A DNA stretch of 64,000 nt, taken from NCBI RefSeq assembly GCF_008065115.1, contig NZ_CP042913.1, positions 4,847,257 through 4,911,256 on the forward strand, written 5' to 3'. The DNA comes from Bythopirellula goksoeyrii (GTDB taxonomy: Bacteria > Planctomycetota > Planctomycetia > Pirellulales > Lacipirellulaceae). The notes beneath the pieces are model-generated. The model was not told the origin of the DNA, made no database searches, and saw only the letters and a program-made list of their open reading frames with translations. A program made the position numbers and the translations under genes. Shown one piece after another: positions 8,544-16,680 of this stretch; position 1 is the stretch's first letter, and each line of letters begins with the position of its first letter.

Positions 8544-9295
8544 CAGCGGCCACCTCCGGGAATGGTGACAGCAGTTTCACCAGGAGGCGGCCCGACTCGT
8601 GCCCCGGCGGTCTCGTCAATGTTGGCGAGGACAACGAAGGTCTGCGGCGCATCAAGCGGCGTGTCTGCGAGAACCTGTTTCGGCGAAAGCAGCGTGTGCA
8701 TGAGCCATTCTAGTCGAATCGTTTGGCCGCCGTTCACGGAAAGCAAATGCTGGGCATAGTGACGACCCGATTCTGGACCCATGTCACCTGTTTGCGCCGC
8801 GAGCATCAAGTGGCGATGGTACAACAAGCGGGGCCATTCCGTAGCGAGATCTGGGAATTGTCCCTTGGTAATCTCTTGCCCCCCACTATCACGAATCACA
8901 TAACGAACCAGATTGCTGCCACCGGGATCGGGGGCAAAGAATTCATAGCCATGGTTCAGATACATTAGATTGAGATAGTGGCGAAAAAATCGGCGAAGGC
9001 TGCGCGGAACGACTGGCTCCTGCCACACTTCGCTATTCGCGGGAGGAAGTTGCGCCTGGCGACCCAGGTTGTCGGTCTCTGCCTGATAACCCGGGGGAAG
9101 TGCCGCCAACGTGGACAAGTCCCACGGAGCGGAGAAAACAGCGGCCAAATGCAGCACGATGAGCACGCTCACGAACCACCGCCACGCCGGATGCCAGCCA
9201 ATGTCCCCTTGGGGCCGATTGTCGACTTTACGTGGTGTTTGCTGGGCAGGCTTAGCAGGCTGCTGCTGTTCTTTTTTTTGATCGAACTTCGCCAT
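8543..9295 (-). CDS. Membrane-anchored partner of the HTTM protein, unknown function
   Basis: This encodes 250 residues from an ATG at 9295. The N-terminus is a Gln/Lys/Pro-rich cytoplasmic stretch of about 35 residues. One transmembrane helix follows at about 39-57 (WFVSVLIVLHLAAVFSAPW). The rest is soluble and contains NHGYEFFAPDPGGSNLVRYVI at about 115-135, a block I associate with proteins encoded beside HTTM genes. The last residues are Gly/Pro-rich. The one-base overlap with the next gene suggests a fixed pair, perhaps a two-part membrane enzyme. Nothing catalytic is recognisable. Confidence 0.8.
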   Translation of the reverse strand: MAKFDQKKEQQQPAKPAQQTPRKVDNRPQGDIGWHPAWRWFVSVLIVLHLAAVFSAPWDLSTLAALPPGYQAETDNLGRQAQLPPANSEVWQEPVVPRSLRRFFRHYLNLMYLNHGYEFFAPDPGGSNLVRYVIRDSGGQEITKGQFPDLATEWPRLLYHRHLMLAAQTGDMGPESGRHYAQHLLSVNGGQTIRLEWLMHTLLSPKQVLADTPLDAPQTFVVLANIDETAGARVGPPPGETAVTIPGGGR

Positions 9296-9404
9296 TTACT
9301 TGTGTTGCCCCAAAAGCACGCCCCCCTTAGCCGGACCGCCACGCGGTCCGGAACATCCCGGAGGCAGGTGTGCTTCCGGCTGGGGAGATTCTCAGAGACA
9401 CTAG

Positions 9405-9445
9405 CAAAAGAAAAACCCCCACTTCGGTCAACACCGAAATGGGGG
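9405..9445 (-). terminator. Intrinsic terminator of the TIGR03000 gene
   Basis: Positions 9416-9428 and 9433-9445 form a 13-base stem with a single G-U wobble on the minus strand and a CAAC-complement loop. The minus-strand transcript continues with TTTTTCTTTT. It is 33 bases beyond the stop of the gene at 9478. This is the clearest rho-independent terminator in the window. Confidence 0.9.
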
Positions 9446-9477
9446 TCGGATTGATAAAAGTATCAGCAAAGAGCTGA

Positions 9478-10461
9478 CTAATTGGTCAACTGGGCCAAAT
9501 TGTCGGCCAAGTCTTGAGTTTCATTCTCGAAATTGAATGCTAGCTCGTAGGTTTGGCCCCCTTCGATATCGAGGGTTTCCTCACGAACTTCTGTCTGACC
9601 GTCCACATCCAATTCAACCCGAACTGTGTAACCAGTCCAAGTCTGGCCGGCGGAAAGCCGACTTGTTGAATAGTTGCGGTCGGTGCCAGTCTGCTCGGTT
9701 GGTGCGCCGGCTAAGAAGACTTTGGCTTCGGCTGGAACCGAGACTTTCAGTTCTGTCTTAGCTGGTTTCATGGCCGTTACCGTTTCAGAATTTTCGTCGA
9801 TTCCGAAGGAGAGGGCCAACTTGTCGCCAGCGGTGAGATTGATCGATTCCTCTTTGACCACGGTTTCGCCATCCTGCTCATACTCCACGCGGAAGTCGTA
9901 GCGATAGGCTTGACCTCGCTTGAGACCGTTCGAGACATAGCTACGAGAAGAACCGGTGCTGGTCGTAGGATTGTCGTTGACAAATACCTTTGCATCAGCA
10001 GGGAGGGTCACTTCGACGGTGGCATCATCCGCGGCACTTGTCTCTTCGGCACCTTCCGGGACTTCCTGGTAATACGTTCCGCCATAGCTTCCCGAGCTAC
10101 CGCTTGAACCGTAGCTTCCCGAGCTGCCACTCGAGGCATAGCTTCCGTAGCTACCCGAACTGCCATAGCTTCCGTAGCTGCCAGAACTGCCATACGAACC
10201 ATAGCTCGCGCGGGCGGCACGTCGGGCAGCGTGACGGGCATGAATTCTGCCGAAAATGCCTACTCGGCCATAGCTGCCGTAGCTTCCGCCAGAACCGTAG
10301 CTACCATAACTCGCGCTCGAGCCGTAAGAACCATAGGAGGCGCTTGATCCATAGGAACCCCAACTGCCGTGCGACCAAGCCATCGACTCGGTCGAAAGGC
10401 CCACTACTAATACCGCTGCCAACAATGCCATTTGCCAAGATGCAAAGCCTTTAAATCTCAT
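9478..10461 (-). CDS. TIGR03000 repeat protein with GSYGSS low-complexity region
   Basis: From the ATG at 10461, preceded by GGAG nine bases upstream, the product has 327 residues; the frame is open further to a TTG at 10503 and an ATG at 10476. A signal peptide (MALLAAVLVVGLSTESMA) is followed by many SYGSYGSS units around a basic HARHAARRAARA stretch. Two copies of the planctomycete TIGR03000 domain follow at roughly 145-220 and 232-312, each with the pattern VxLPADAKVFVN/AG-x-PT-x-TG-x-R-x-Y...L-x-G and a terminal acidic strand. The repeated Ser/Gly/Tyr region suggests an extended or adhesive surface stalk. A strong terminator follows. Function is unknown. Confidence 0.88.
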   Translation of the reverse strand: MRFKGFASWQMALLAAVLVVGLSTESMAWSHGSWGSYGSSASYGSYGSSASYGSYGSGGSYGSYGRVGIFGRIHARHAARRAARASYGSYGSSGSYGSYGSSGSYGSYASSGSSGSYGSSGSSGSYGGTYYQEVPEGAEETSAADDATVEVTLPADAKVFVNDNPTTSTGSSRSYVSNGLKRGQAYRYDFRVEYEQDGETVVKEESINLTAGDKLALSFGIDENSETVTAMKPAKTELKVSVPAEAKVFLAGAPTEQTGTDRNYSTSRLSAGQTWTGYTVRVELDVDGQTEVREETLDIEGGQTYELAFNFENETQDLADNLAQLTN

Positions 10462-10735
10462 CACCGGTGTCTCCATATTTGTACTAAAACCCTCTTGATC
10501 CAAATGCAGAGTGAAAACTCTGCTAGCAGTGTCTCAGGATAGCAGGCCATTGGTTTAATTCAAGCAATATACGCAAAATTCACCTATTCTAGGGATTGGG
10601 AGGTTTCCGAGGTGTTTTGCCCCATTTTTGCCCATGAGCGGCGATTCTCCAGCAATTCACTTACGTGGGGCAGTCATCTTGGCTCTATTTGAGGCATGTT
10701 TAGACCGCCCAGTCGGAGTGTTTGGGGGGATATTA

Positions 10736-10750
10736 CAGGCTGGAAGCCTG
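10736..10750. repeat. Small palindrome (CAGGCT-GGA-AGCCTG)
   Basis: CAGGCT (10736-10741) and AGCCTG (10745-10750) flank a GGA loop. It is 18 bases beyond the stop of the methyltransferase gene on the minus strand. It may terminate that transcript or be a dispersed intergenic repeat; no T-run follows. Confidence 0.4.
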
Positions 10751-10767
10751 CTCCATGGGAAGAATTT

Positions 10768-11997
10768 CTAATCCTCAATCACCTCCAGAAGAACTTGGTC
10801 GATGTCCAGTTTTCCAGTCCCTCCCAGGAGCCCCAGCCGCAAAATTGCCTCCCGAGTCACGTCGGGGACGCGAATTTCTTTCTGAACCGCTTTCCAGTCG
10901 AAACTCCCTTGCCACGGCCCCAGCACTTGATTTTCGATCACTGCTCGACGCCTGTCGTAGCAGGTCAAGATGATGGCCGGCCTTTGATGAGGCGTTGGAC
11001 CGGGACCCAGTTCAGCACCACGTACAAGTGCCGAGATACGCACAGCACGCACCTCTCGACCATCGAGTGCAAATCCCTGGAGTGCGCGACTCGCTTCGCC
11101 CGGCAACGCGTTTTCAAAGGAGAGATAGTTTCCTTTGGGAGACTTCGGGGATTTAGGGGCGTCGCCCACGCTACTCACTTTCACTCCGCGCAAGTAGTGC
11201 CAACCCTCGGGGGTACGATCCTGGCCAATTACTTTCTCGAAGTTTCCATTTGCAATCTGAGGGTGTGCTGGATCAGGAAGCACCTCGCGTTGAGATTCGG
11301 CCGTACCTGTCATGGGAACAAACAGAGTTGCTTGCAAAGGCTCTTGGGTTAACTCGCCTGATTGTTTGGTGACGCGGATGAGGTTTTGTTGATAGCGCTC
11401 GCCGACTGGAATAATCATCCGTCCCCCTTCGGCAAGTTGCTCAATAAGTGGCGGAGGAATCGCTTCAGGAGAGCAAGTGACTATGATCTTGTCGAACGGA
11501 GCCGCTTCGGGCCAACCTTGATAGCCATCGCCAATACGCACGTGGACGTTTTCGTAATCCAGCCTGCGGAGAGTTCGCTCGGCGCGACGACCAAGATCAG
11601 AGACGATTTCAATCGTGTAGACTTCCTTTACCAAGGGACTCAGCACCGCAGCCTGGTATCCACTTCCTGTGCCGATCTCGAGGACACGATCCGTAGGTTG
11701 AGGATCGAGCTGTGCGGTCATGAAAGCGACCACATACGGCGGCGAGATTGTCTGTCGGTCGCCAATGGGCAAGGCGCCATCGAGATAGGCTTGGGGCAGC
11801 CACTTGGAAAGAACGAACTCGTGCCGAGGAGTGGCCCGCATGGCACTGAGCACTGCGGGGTTTTTCACTCCGGCAGCCTCGATTTCTTCGGCTACCATTT
11901 TCTCTCGTAGCGCGGCATAGTCTTGTGCTATGATGCATGGCGCTATAAGACCACTCATCACGACTGCCAATGTTGTTGCGGTCAAGTGGCTCCCCAT
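10768..11997 (-). CDS. Exported PIMT-type methyltransferase with C-terminal CBM-like domain
   Basis: The protein has 409 residues, about twice the usual length of protein-L-isoaspartate O-methyltransferase. Residues 1-24 look like a signal peptide (ending CIIAQ). Residues about 28-235 are a PCMT domain: RQTISPPYVVAFM at 81-93, LEIGTGSGYQAA at 106-117 (SAM-binding motif I) and the later IIVTCSPEAIPPPL block. After LPDPAHP a second domain of about 165 residues starts with NGNFEK...GWHYLRG, has a jelly-roll-like beta pattern and ends LDIDQVLLEVIED; it resembles carbohydrate-binding domains of the CBM4/9 type. An exported SAM-dependent enzyme is odd, because SAM is cytoplasmic. The start ATG lies only 20 bases from the start of the divergent aminotransferase gene. 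Confidence 0.88.
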   Translation of the reverse strand: MGSHLTATTLAVVMSGLIAPCIIAQDYAALREKMVAEEIEAAGVKNPAVLSAMRATPRHEFVLSKWLPQAYLDGALPIGDRQTISPPYVVAFMTAQLDPQPTDRVLEIGTGSGYQAAVLSPLVKEVYTIEIVSDLGRRAERTLRRLDYENVHVRIGDGYQGWPEAAPFDKIIVTCSPEAIPPPLIEQLAEGGRMIIPVGERYQQNLIRVTKQSGELTQEPLQATLFVPMTGTAESQREVLPDPAHPQIANGNFEKVIGQDRTPEGWHYLRGVKVSSVGDAPKSPKSPKGNYLSFENALPGEASRALQGFALDGREVRAVRISALVRGAELGPGPTPHQRPAIILTCYDRRRAVIENQVLGPWQGSFDWKAVQKEIRVPDVTREAILRLGLLGGTGKLDIDQVLLEVIED

Positions 11998-12017
11998 GGT
12001 GTTATCCCCAAGTACCT

Positions 12018-13172
12018 ATGAACCAAGCCATCCACAGCACACGCCAAACCTTACGCGCAGCAATGCCGATTACGCGGAAGTGGGCCTACTTCGATCATGC
12101 CGCGGTAGCGCCAATCACGCAACCCGCCGCTGACGCGATTGCCACTTGGCTTGCGCAGATTTCTGAGGAGGGTGACACGGTATGGCTCGATTGGGTGCGC
12201 CACGTGGCAAATGCGCGTACCAGCGCTGCCAGCCTCATTGGAGCGAAATCGGATGATATTTCACTGTTACCCAACACGACCGCGGGGATCAATCTAGTGG
12301 CCGAGGGGCTCGATTGGCACTCTGGGGACAATGTGGTGACGCTTGAAGATGAGTTTCCGTCGAATCTTTATCCCTGGATGCAACTCAAACATCAGGGCGT
12401 CGAGACTCGGCTGGTACCAACGAACCAAGGACGTGTCGACCCGACTGCTATCGCAGAATATTGCGACGAGCGAACTCGCGTCGTGAGTATCAGTTGGGTC
12501 TGTTACTCCAATGGTTGCCGACGCGCTTTGCGACCCATCGCTGATGTGGCACATGAACGGGGTGCGATATTTTTCGTCGACGCGATTCAAGGCTTGGGTG
12601 TCTTCCCCCTGGATGTGACTGAAGATGGCATTGATGCTCTAGCTGCCGATGGTCACAAGTGGCTCTTGGGTCCGGAGGGAGCAGGCATTGCCTACGTGAA
12701 TCAAAAGTGTTTGGAACATCTCAAGCCCATCGGAGTCGGGTGGAAGAGTGTTGTGCAGGAAGGGAATTTCAATTTGATTGAGCTGGATCTCAAACAAACA
12801 GCTGCTCGCTATGAAGGAGGCACCCTCAACAAGGCGGGATTCATCGGACTGGGGGCTAGTCTTGATCTGTTTCTGTCGCTCGGCATAGAAAACATAGCCG
12901 CCGCCATCCTGGACATTACCGACCAAGCCTGTGAGAAGCTGACCGCTGCGGGGGCCGTGGTCTGCTCTCCTCGCGAGGGAGAGAACCGGTCTGGCATTGT
13001 CTCGTTCGAACTACCAAATCACGACTCCGAGACGTTCAAAAAATTCTGCTACACGCACTCTGTCGCCCTCAACTGCCGCGCCGGTCGCTTACGGCTTAGT
13101 GCCCATGCTTACAACACCGAAGAAGACCTGGATCGCTTACTAACAGCGATCGAGCTATTCAAATCCCGCTAG
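12018..13172 (+). CDS. Class V aminotransferase / cysteine desulfurase-like PLP enzyme
   Basis: From the ATG at 12018 the product has 384 residues; the frame is open further to 11970, but that would overlap the divergent gene. AYFDHAAVAP at 23-32 is the class V N-terminal block. VDAIQGLGVFPLD at 188-200 contains the PLP-ring aspartate and ADGHKWLLGPEG at 210-221 has the Schiff-base lysine K214. The class includes cysteine desulfurases, isopenicillin-N epimerases and selenocysteine lyases. The active-site cysteine loop of group I NifS/IscS (SSGSAC) is not seen, so a NifS/IscS role is unlikely. The natural substrate cannot be told. It is not in an obvious operon. Confidence 0.88.
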   Translation: MNQAIHSTRQTLRAAMPITRKWAYFDHAAVAPITQPAADAIATWLAQISEEGDTVWLDWVRHVANARTSAASLIGAKSDDISLLPNTTAGINLVAEGLDWHSGDNVVTLEDEFPSNLYPWMQLKHQGVETRLVPTNQGRVDPTAIAEYCDERTRVVSISWVCYSNGCRRALRPIADVAHERGAIFFVDAIQGLGVFPLDVTEDGIDALAADGHKWLLGPEGAGIAYVNQKCLEHLKPIGVGWKSVVQEGNFNLIELDLKQTAARYEGGTLNKAGFIGLGASLDLFLSLGIENIAAAILDITDQACEKLTAAGAVVCSPREGENRSGIVSFELPNHDSETFKKFCYTHSVALNCRAGRLRLSAHAYNTEEDLDRLLTAIELFKSR

Positions 13173-13207
13173 CATCTATTGCTCAGTTACAGCAAAATGA
13201 CCAATGA

Positions 13208-13350
13208 ATTAATGAGGGTGTCCGGTAACAGAATTCGTCAAAACCAGCTTCGAAGCACATTGTCATCCCGAGGTACTCCGAGGGATCTAGCCAGATTTCT
13301 CGGAGTACCTCGAAATGACAGAAACGTGAATTACCGGACACCCTCACTTA
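13208..13350. repeat. MITE-like nested palindrome
   Basis: An outer perfect 15-base inverted repeat, GAGGGTGTCCGGTAA (13214-13228) and its complement (13331-13345), encloses an inner 22-base inverted repeat at 13261-13282 and 13299-13320 with two mismatches. The inner arm starts TGTCATCCCGAGG, the same core as repeats at 30106 and 34040. TTAAT occurs just outside both outer arms, which could be a target-site duplication or part of the palindrome. There is no coding capacity. The rest of the 13173-13487 gap is AT-rich leader of coaD. Confidence 0.75.
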
Positions 13351-13487
13351 ATAGAAGAAACCGATCACAGTTGAACACCGATTAAGCGGATTGTCGCTGA
13401 TCTGAAAATTTTTTTGAATGACTCCGCGTTCGTCCGCGGCTAATTTTCCCCTTGTTTTTTTTTAAAGTTTGTACTGCCGAGGCACAC

Positions 13488-13979
13488 ATGTCTTCTCGTC
13501 GCGCCGTTTACACTGGTTCGTTCGATCCCATTTCGCTGGGGCATCTCAATGTCATCGAGCGGAGCAGCCGACTTGTTGACGAGTTGATCGTCGGCGTGGG
13601 CATCAATATCGAGAAGCAGTCGCTCTTCACGGAGAAAGAACGGGTCGAGTTGCTCTCACGGGTTACCAAGCATCTGCCGAATGTCGAAGTAAAAACCTTT
13701 GCTGGGCTGGCCGTGCAATTCGTCCGAGACTGCGATGCGAGGGTGATTATCCGTGGCGTGCGATCACTCACCGACATGGAGACGGAATTCACCATGACAC
13801 TGGCCAATCGCAAACTCGATCCAGGTGTCGAGACGGTGTTCCTGATGGCCGACGATGAGTTTTCGCACGTTTCGAGTAGTCTGATCAAACAAATCACCCC
13901 CCTAGCCGGCGACGAGGAGTTGGCACGCTTCGTGCCAAGGGAAATTGTTGCTGATCTGCGAGAGAAACTCTCCGGCTGA
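13488..13979 (+). CDS. coaD: Phosphopantetheine adenylyltransferase CoaD
   Basis: This enzyme transfers AMP from ATP to 4'-phosphopantetheine, the fourth step of coenzyme A synthesis. From the ATG at 13488, preceded by GAGG six bases upstream, the product is 163 residues, the usual size. YTGSFDPISLGHLNVIERS at about 8-26 is the nucleotidyltransferase T/HxGH region (SLGH), and SSSLIKQI near 128-135 is the ISSTxVR-equivalent motif. RGVRSLTDMETE (about 91-102) is the usual central block. An upstream in-frame start at 13452 lacks a ribosome site and adds an atypical leader, so it was not chosen. Confidence 0.97.
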   Translation: MSSRRAVYTGSFDPISLGHLNVIERSSRLVDELIVGVGINIEKQSLFTEKERVELLSRVTKHLPNVEVKTFAGLAVQFVRDCDARVIIRGVRSLTDMETEFTMTLANRKLDPGVETVFLMADDEFSHVSSSLIKQITPLAGDEELARFVPREIVADLREKLSG

Positions 13980-14085
13980 CTAAAGCTGAATTCGCCTTTT
14001 GCAGGGCTCATGCGTAAAATGGGGGCGATGTCGCGGGCTGTGGTCCTGCGAACTCCCGCAACCACCCCGCAGAGAAATCCCGCTG

Positions 14086-16008
14086 ATGAGGAAGACCCCC
14101 ACTTCCAGTAAAGAACGATTCGCAGAATACCGTGATGAGGTTCTTGCCAAGAACAAGACCGAGCTAGACAAGAAGCGGCGGGAACGCTCCACCTGGGACT
14201 TGGTCACCAATTTTCTGAGGCTGCTGCGAGGTCAAAGGTCAGCACTTGCATTTGCCCTGACGACTCTGACGATCTCGACGATTCTGGCCCTGATCCCCCC
14301 CGCGACGACCAAGATCGTCATTGAAAATGTACTCGGCGATACGCCGCTTCCTGCGAGTTTGGCGGAATGGCTCCCCAGTGATCGTTGGTCGCTCTTGATA
14401 GCCATCGTAATCGGTGTATTTGCGATTTCACTGGTACGGCTGGCGTTGCACGTGTGGGGACGTTGGTACGCCACCCGAGTGACCAAACTCCTGCAACTCT
14501 CGATTCGGAAGAAAGTCTTTTCGCATGTGATGCGGCTCCCCCTGCACCGAGTGCAGGAGCTCAAGTCAGGAGGAGCGGCTAGCATTCTGCGGCAAGATGC
14601 CGGTAGTGTGGGCGAGCTAGTGTTCGGCATGATTTACAACCCCTGGCGGGCGATGGTCCAGCTAGTCGGCAGCCTGTGCGTATTGGCCTGGGTCGATTGG
14701 CGGTTACTGCTGGGCGCGGTGCTAGTGATTCCACTCGTATTTGCGACCCATCGCACGTGGATTCGCAAGATTCGTCCGCAACATCGCCGCATCCGCGCAG
14801 AGCGTGAGAAAGTCGATTCGCTAGCCACCGAAGCATTTGGAGGAATGCGCGTCGTGCGCGCGTTTGGCGGGCAACGCGTCGAGACCGGCCGCATTATGCG
14901 CGGCAACCATCTCATGGGCCGCCAGGAGCTTCACACCTGGTGGTGGATGCGGTGGATCGAAATCATTTGGGAGATCCTCATGCCATTAGCGAGCGGGGCG
15001 CTGTTGCTCTATGGGGGATACCGTGTCCTGGGAGGAGCACTCACCACAGGCGATTTGGTGATGTTCTTGGCGTATCTCCTAATGTTGTTGGGTCCGATCG
15101 CTGTGCTGGCCCAAAGTGCCGCAGAATTGCAAAATGGACTTTCAGGACTTGACCGCATCTTAGATTTGCTCGAAGAGCCACGAGAAACTTCCGAGGAAAC
15201 AGCGATCAAGATCGAAAAATCCACCGTCGAAGGAGGCATCACACTCGACAATGTGTTGTTCAGCTACCCGGGCGCCGATGCGTTCGCACTCGAGGACATC
15301 AACTTGGAGATCGCCCCCCGTGAAATGATCGCCCTGGTGGGGCCCAGCGGTGGCGGCAAGACGACGTTCTGCAATCTGGTCGCGCGTTTCTATGAACCCA
15401 CCAGTGGACGAATTCTGCTTGATGGACAGGACTTCTCCGACCTGGATATGGACAGCTATCGCCATCTGATCGGCATCGTCGAGCAAGACGTGTTTCTGTT
15501 CGACGGCACGATCGCGGACAACATTGCCTACGGCAATCGCCACGCGAGCGAAGCGGCAATCCGCCAAGCCGCGCGAGTGGCTAACGCGGCAGATTTTATC
15601 GAAGCACTACCCAAAGGTTATCACGCGCTGATCGGCGAACGGGGCGTCAAGCTGAGCGGGGGCCAACGGCAACGCATTGCGATAGCCCGAGCCGTATTGG
15701 CCGATCCCAAGATTCTGATTCTCGACGAAGCGACGAGCAATCTTGATACCGAGAGCGAGCGCACAATTCAGGCGGGGATCGCCAACCTGATGGCCAGCCG
15801 TACTTGCCTGGTGATTGCCCACCGTCTGAGTACGATTGCTCATGCCGATCGCATCGTGGTTTTAGAACACGGCCAGATTTCCGAAGTGGGCACGCATGCC
15901 GCGCTCATGGAGACCAACGGTAAATATCGGAGAATGGTCGACTTACAAACTCAGCCGCAGGAGAAAAGCACGTCGGATGCCGATGCGAGTTCATCTATTT
16001 CACTTTGA
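14086..16008 (+). CDS. ABC exporter, MsbA-like half-transporter
   Basis: The product has 640 residues from the ATG at 14086; the frame extends upstream to a TTG at 13999 without a ribosome site. The N-terminal half is a type IV ABC transmembrane domain with about six helices. The C-terminal nucleotide-binding domain has Walker A GPSGGGKT at 419-426, the signature LSGGQRQR at 523-530 and Walker B with D547/E548 (ILILDEATSNLD), and the H-loop in IAHRLSTIAHADR. Single-chain fusion of membrane and ATPase domains indicates a homodimeric exporter of lipids, lipopolysaccharide core or peptides. It follows coaD by 106 bases on the same strand. The substrate is not evident. Confidence 0.93.
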   Translation: MRKTPTSSKERFAEYRDEVLAKNKTELDKKRRERSTWDLVTNFLRLLRGQRSALAFALTTLTISTILALIPPATTKIVIENVLGDTPLPASLAEWLPSDRWSLLIAIVIGVFAISLVRLALHVWGRWYATRVTKLLQLSIRKKVFSHVMRLPLHRVQELKSGGAASILRQDAGSVGELVFGMIYNPWRAMVQLVGSLCVLAWVDWRLLLGAVLVIPLVFATHRTWIRKIRPQHRRIRAEREKVDSLATEAFGGMRVVRAFGGQRVETGRIMRGNHLMGRQELHTWWWMRWIEIIWEILMPLASGALLLYGGYRVLGGALTTGDLVMFLAYLLMLLGPIAVLAQSAAELQNGLSGLDRILDLLEEPRETSEETAIKIEKSTVEGGITLDNVLFSYPGADAFALEDINLEIAPREMIALVGPSGGGKTTFCNLVARFYEPTSGRILLDGQDFSDLDMDSYRHLIGIVEQDVFLFDGTIADNIAYGNRHASEAAIRQAARVANAADFIEALPKGYHALIGERGVKLSGGQRQRIAIARAVLADPKILILDEATSNLDTESERTIQAGIANLMASRTCLVIAHRLSTIAHADRIVVLEHGQISEVGTHAALMETNGKYRRMVDLQTQPQEKSTSDADASSSISL

Positions 16009-16039
16009 CACCTCCAGTGCTGTTTGTAACAATAGATGC

Positions 16040-16303
16040 ATGCAAATCGATATCTCCCAAGACGATTACGATAGACTTGCTAAACATGCGGACGCGGCAG
16101 GCTATGCTGACGTCCCCGCTTTCATTTCGGCTTTGGCCAGTGAACCGATTGAGGATCCCCGCGGCATCCTCTCCGATGAAGATCTTCGAGTGAGCATCTC
16201 TGAATGCGAGAAGGCCCATGCAGACATACAAGCGGGGGGAGGGCGTGATTTTCGTGAAGCAATACTCGAGATCGGGCGGAAGTTTGGATTCGAACTTCCC
16301 TAA
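16040..16303 (+). CDS. Antitoxin of ParE/RelE-type module
   Basis: This encodes 87 residues from the ATG at 16040 (MQIDISQDDYDRLAKHA). The frame is open upstream into the ABC gene, but the ATG at 16040 gives the protein-like N-terminus. The first 30 residues have a strand-helix pattern resembling a ribbon-helix-helix or similar DNA-binding antitoxin. The second half is acidic and probably binds the toxin. Its stop overlaps the toxin start by one base (TAATG), typical for toxin-antitoxin operons. The antitoxin role is inferred from position. Confidence 0.75.
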   Translation: MQIDISQDDYDRLAKHADAAGYADVPAFISALASEPIEDPRGILSDEDLRVSISECEKAHADIQAGGGRDFREAILEIGRKFGFELP

Positions 16304-16617
16304 TGAAGATTTATCGCATCATTCTCTCTGACGATGCCTTTGACGACATTGAGCATATACTGCATTACATCGCCAAAGATCAAGGGTCGCCCCTCAATGC
16401 CGAACGGTGGTGTAAGAAAGTCCTCAAGGAAATCTATTCCCTTGAAAAAATGCCGGAGCGTTGCCCATACGCACCAGAAAATAATGAGAGCGATTTAACG
16501 ATTCGAATGTTGCGGATCGATAGTTGTCTGTTCCTCTACTGCATTGTTGAGAAAACTAATACTGTAGAAATACTTCGGGTTCGTCACGGCAGTCGACAAC
16601 CATACCGTATCGATTGA
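16303..16617 (+). CDS. ParE/RelE superfamily toxin
   Basis: The product has 104 residues. The opening YRIILSDDAFDDIEHILHYIA matches the strand-helix start of ParE/RelE toxins (xxxSxxAxxDLxxIxxYIA). It ends with IVEKTNTVEILRVRHGSR, matching the final VxILRVxHGxR strand of ParE/YoeB-like proteins. An IEHI...LEKMPERCP loop lies between. ParE proteins poison DNA gyrase and RelE proteins cleave mRNA on the ribosome; sequence alone does not decide which, though the RVRHGSRQP ending favours the ParE branch. Translation is coupled to the antitoxin. Confidence 0.85.
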   Translation: MKIYRIILSDDAFDDIEHILHYIAKDQGSPLNAERWCKKVLKEIYSLEKMPERCPYAPENNESDLTIRMLRIDSCLFLYCIVEKTNTVEILRVRHGSRQPYRID

Positions 16618-16680
16618 TGAAGCAATGGAGCAGTTTGCTGCGTGCTCAGTGATGTCGGGCAGAAGTTGCAGAACTCTGTA

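Noticed and set aside
10085-10370. Tandem short repeats resembling a CRISPR at first sight
   Set aside because: They encode SYGSS units in frame, have no spacers of constant size and no cas genes are nearby.
9990-10454. Plus-strand His/Arg/Ser-rich frame of 154 codons
   Set aside because: It is the antisense shadow of the GSYGSS repeats of the TIGR03000 gene.
13999-14085. Upstream TTG extension of the ABC exporter
   Set aside because: No ribosome site, atypical residues, and the ATG at 14086 matches family length better.
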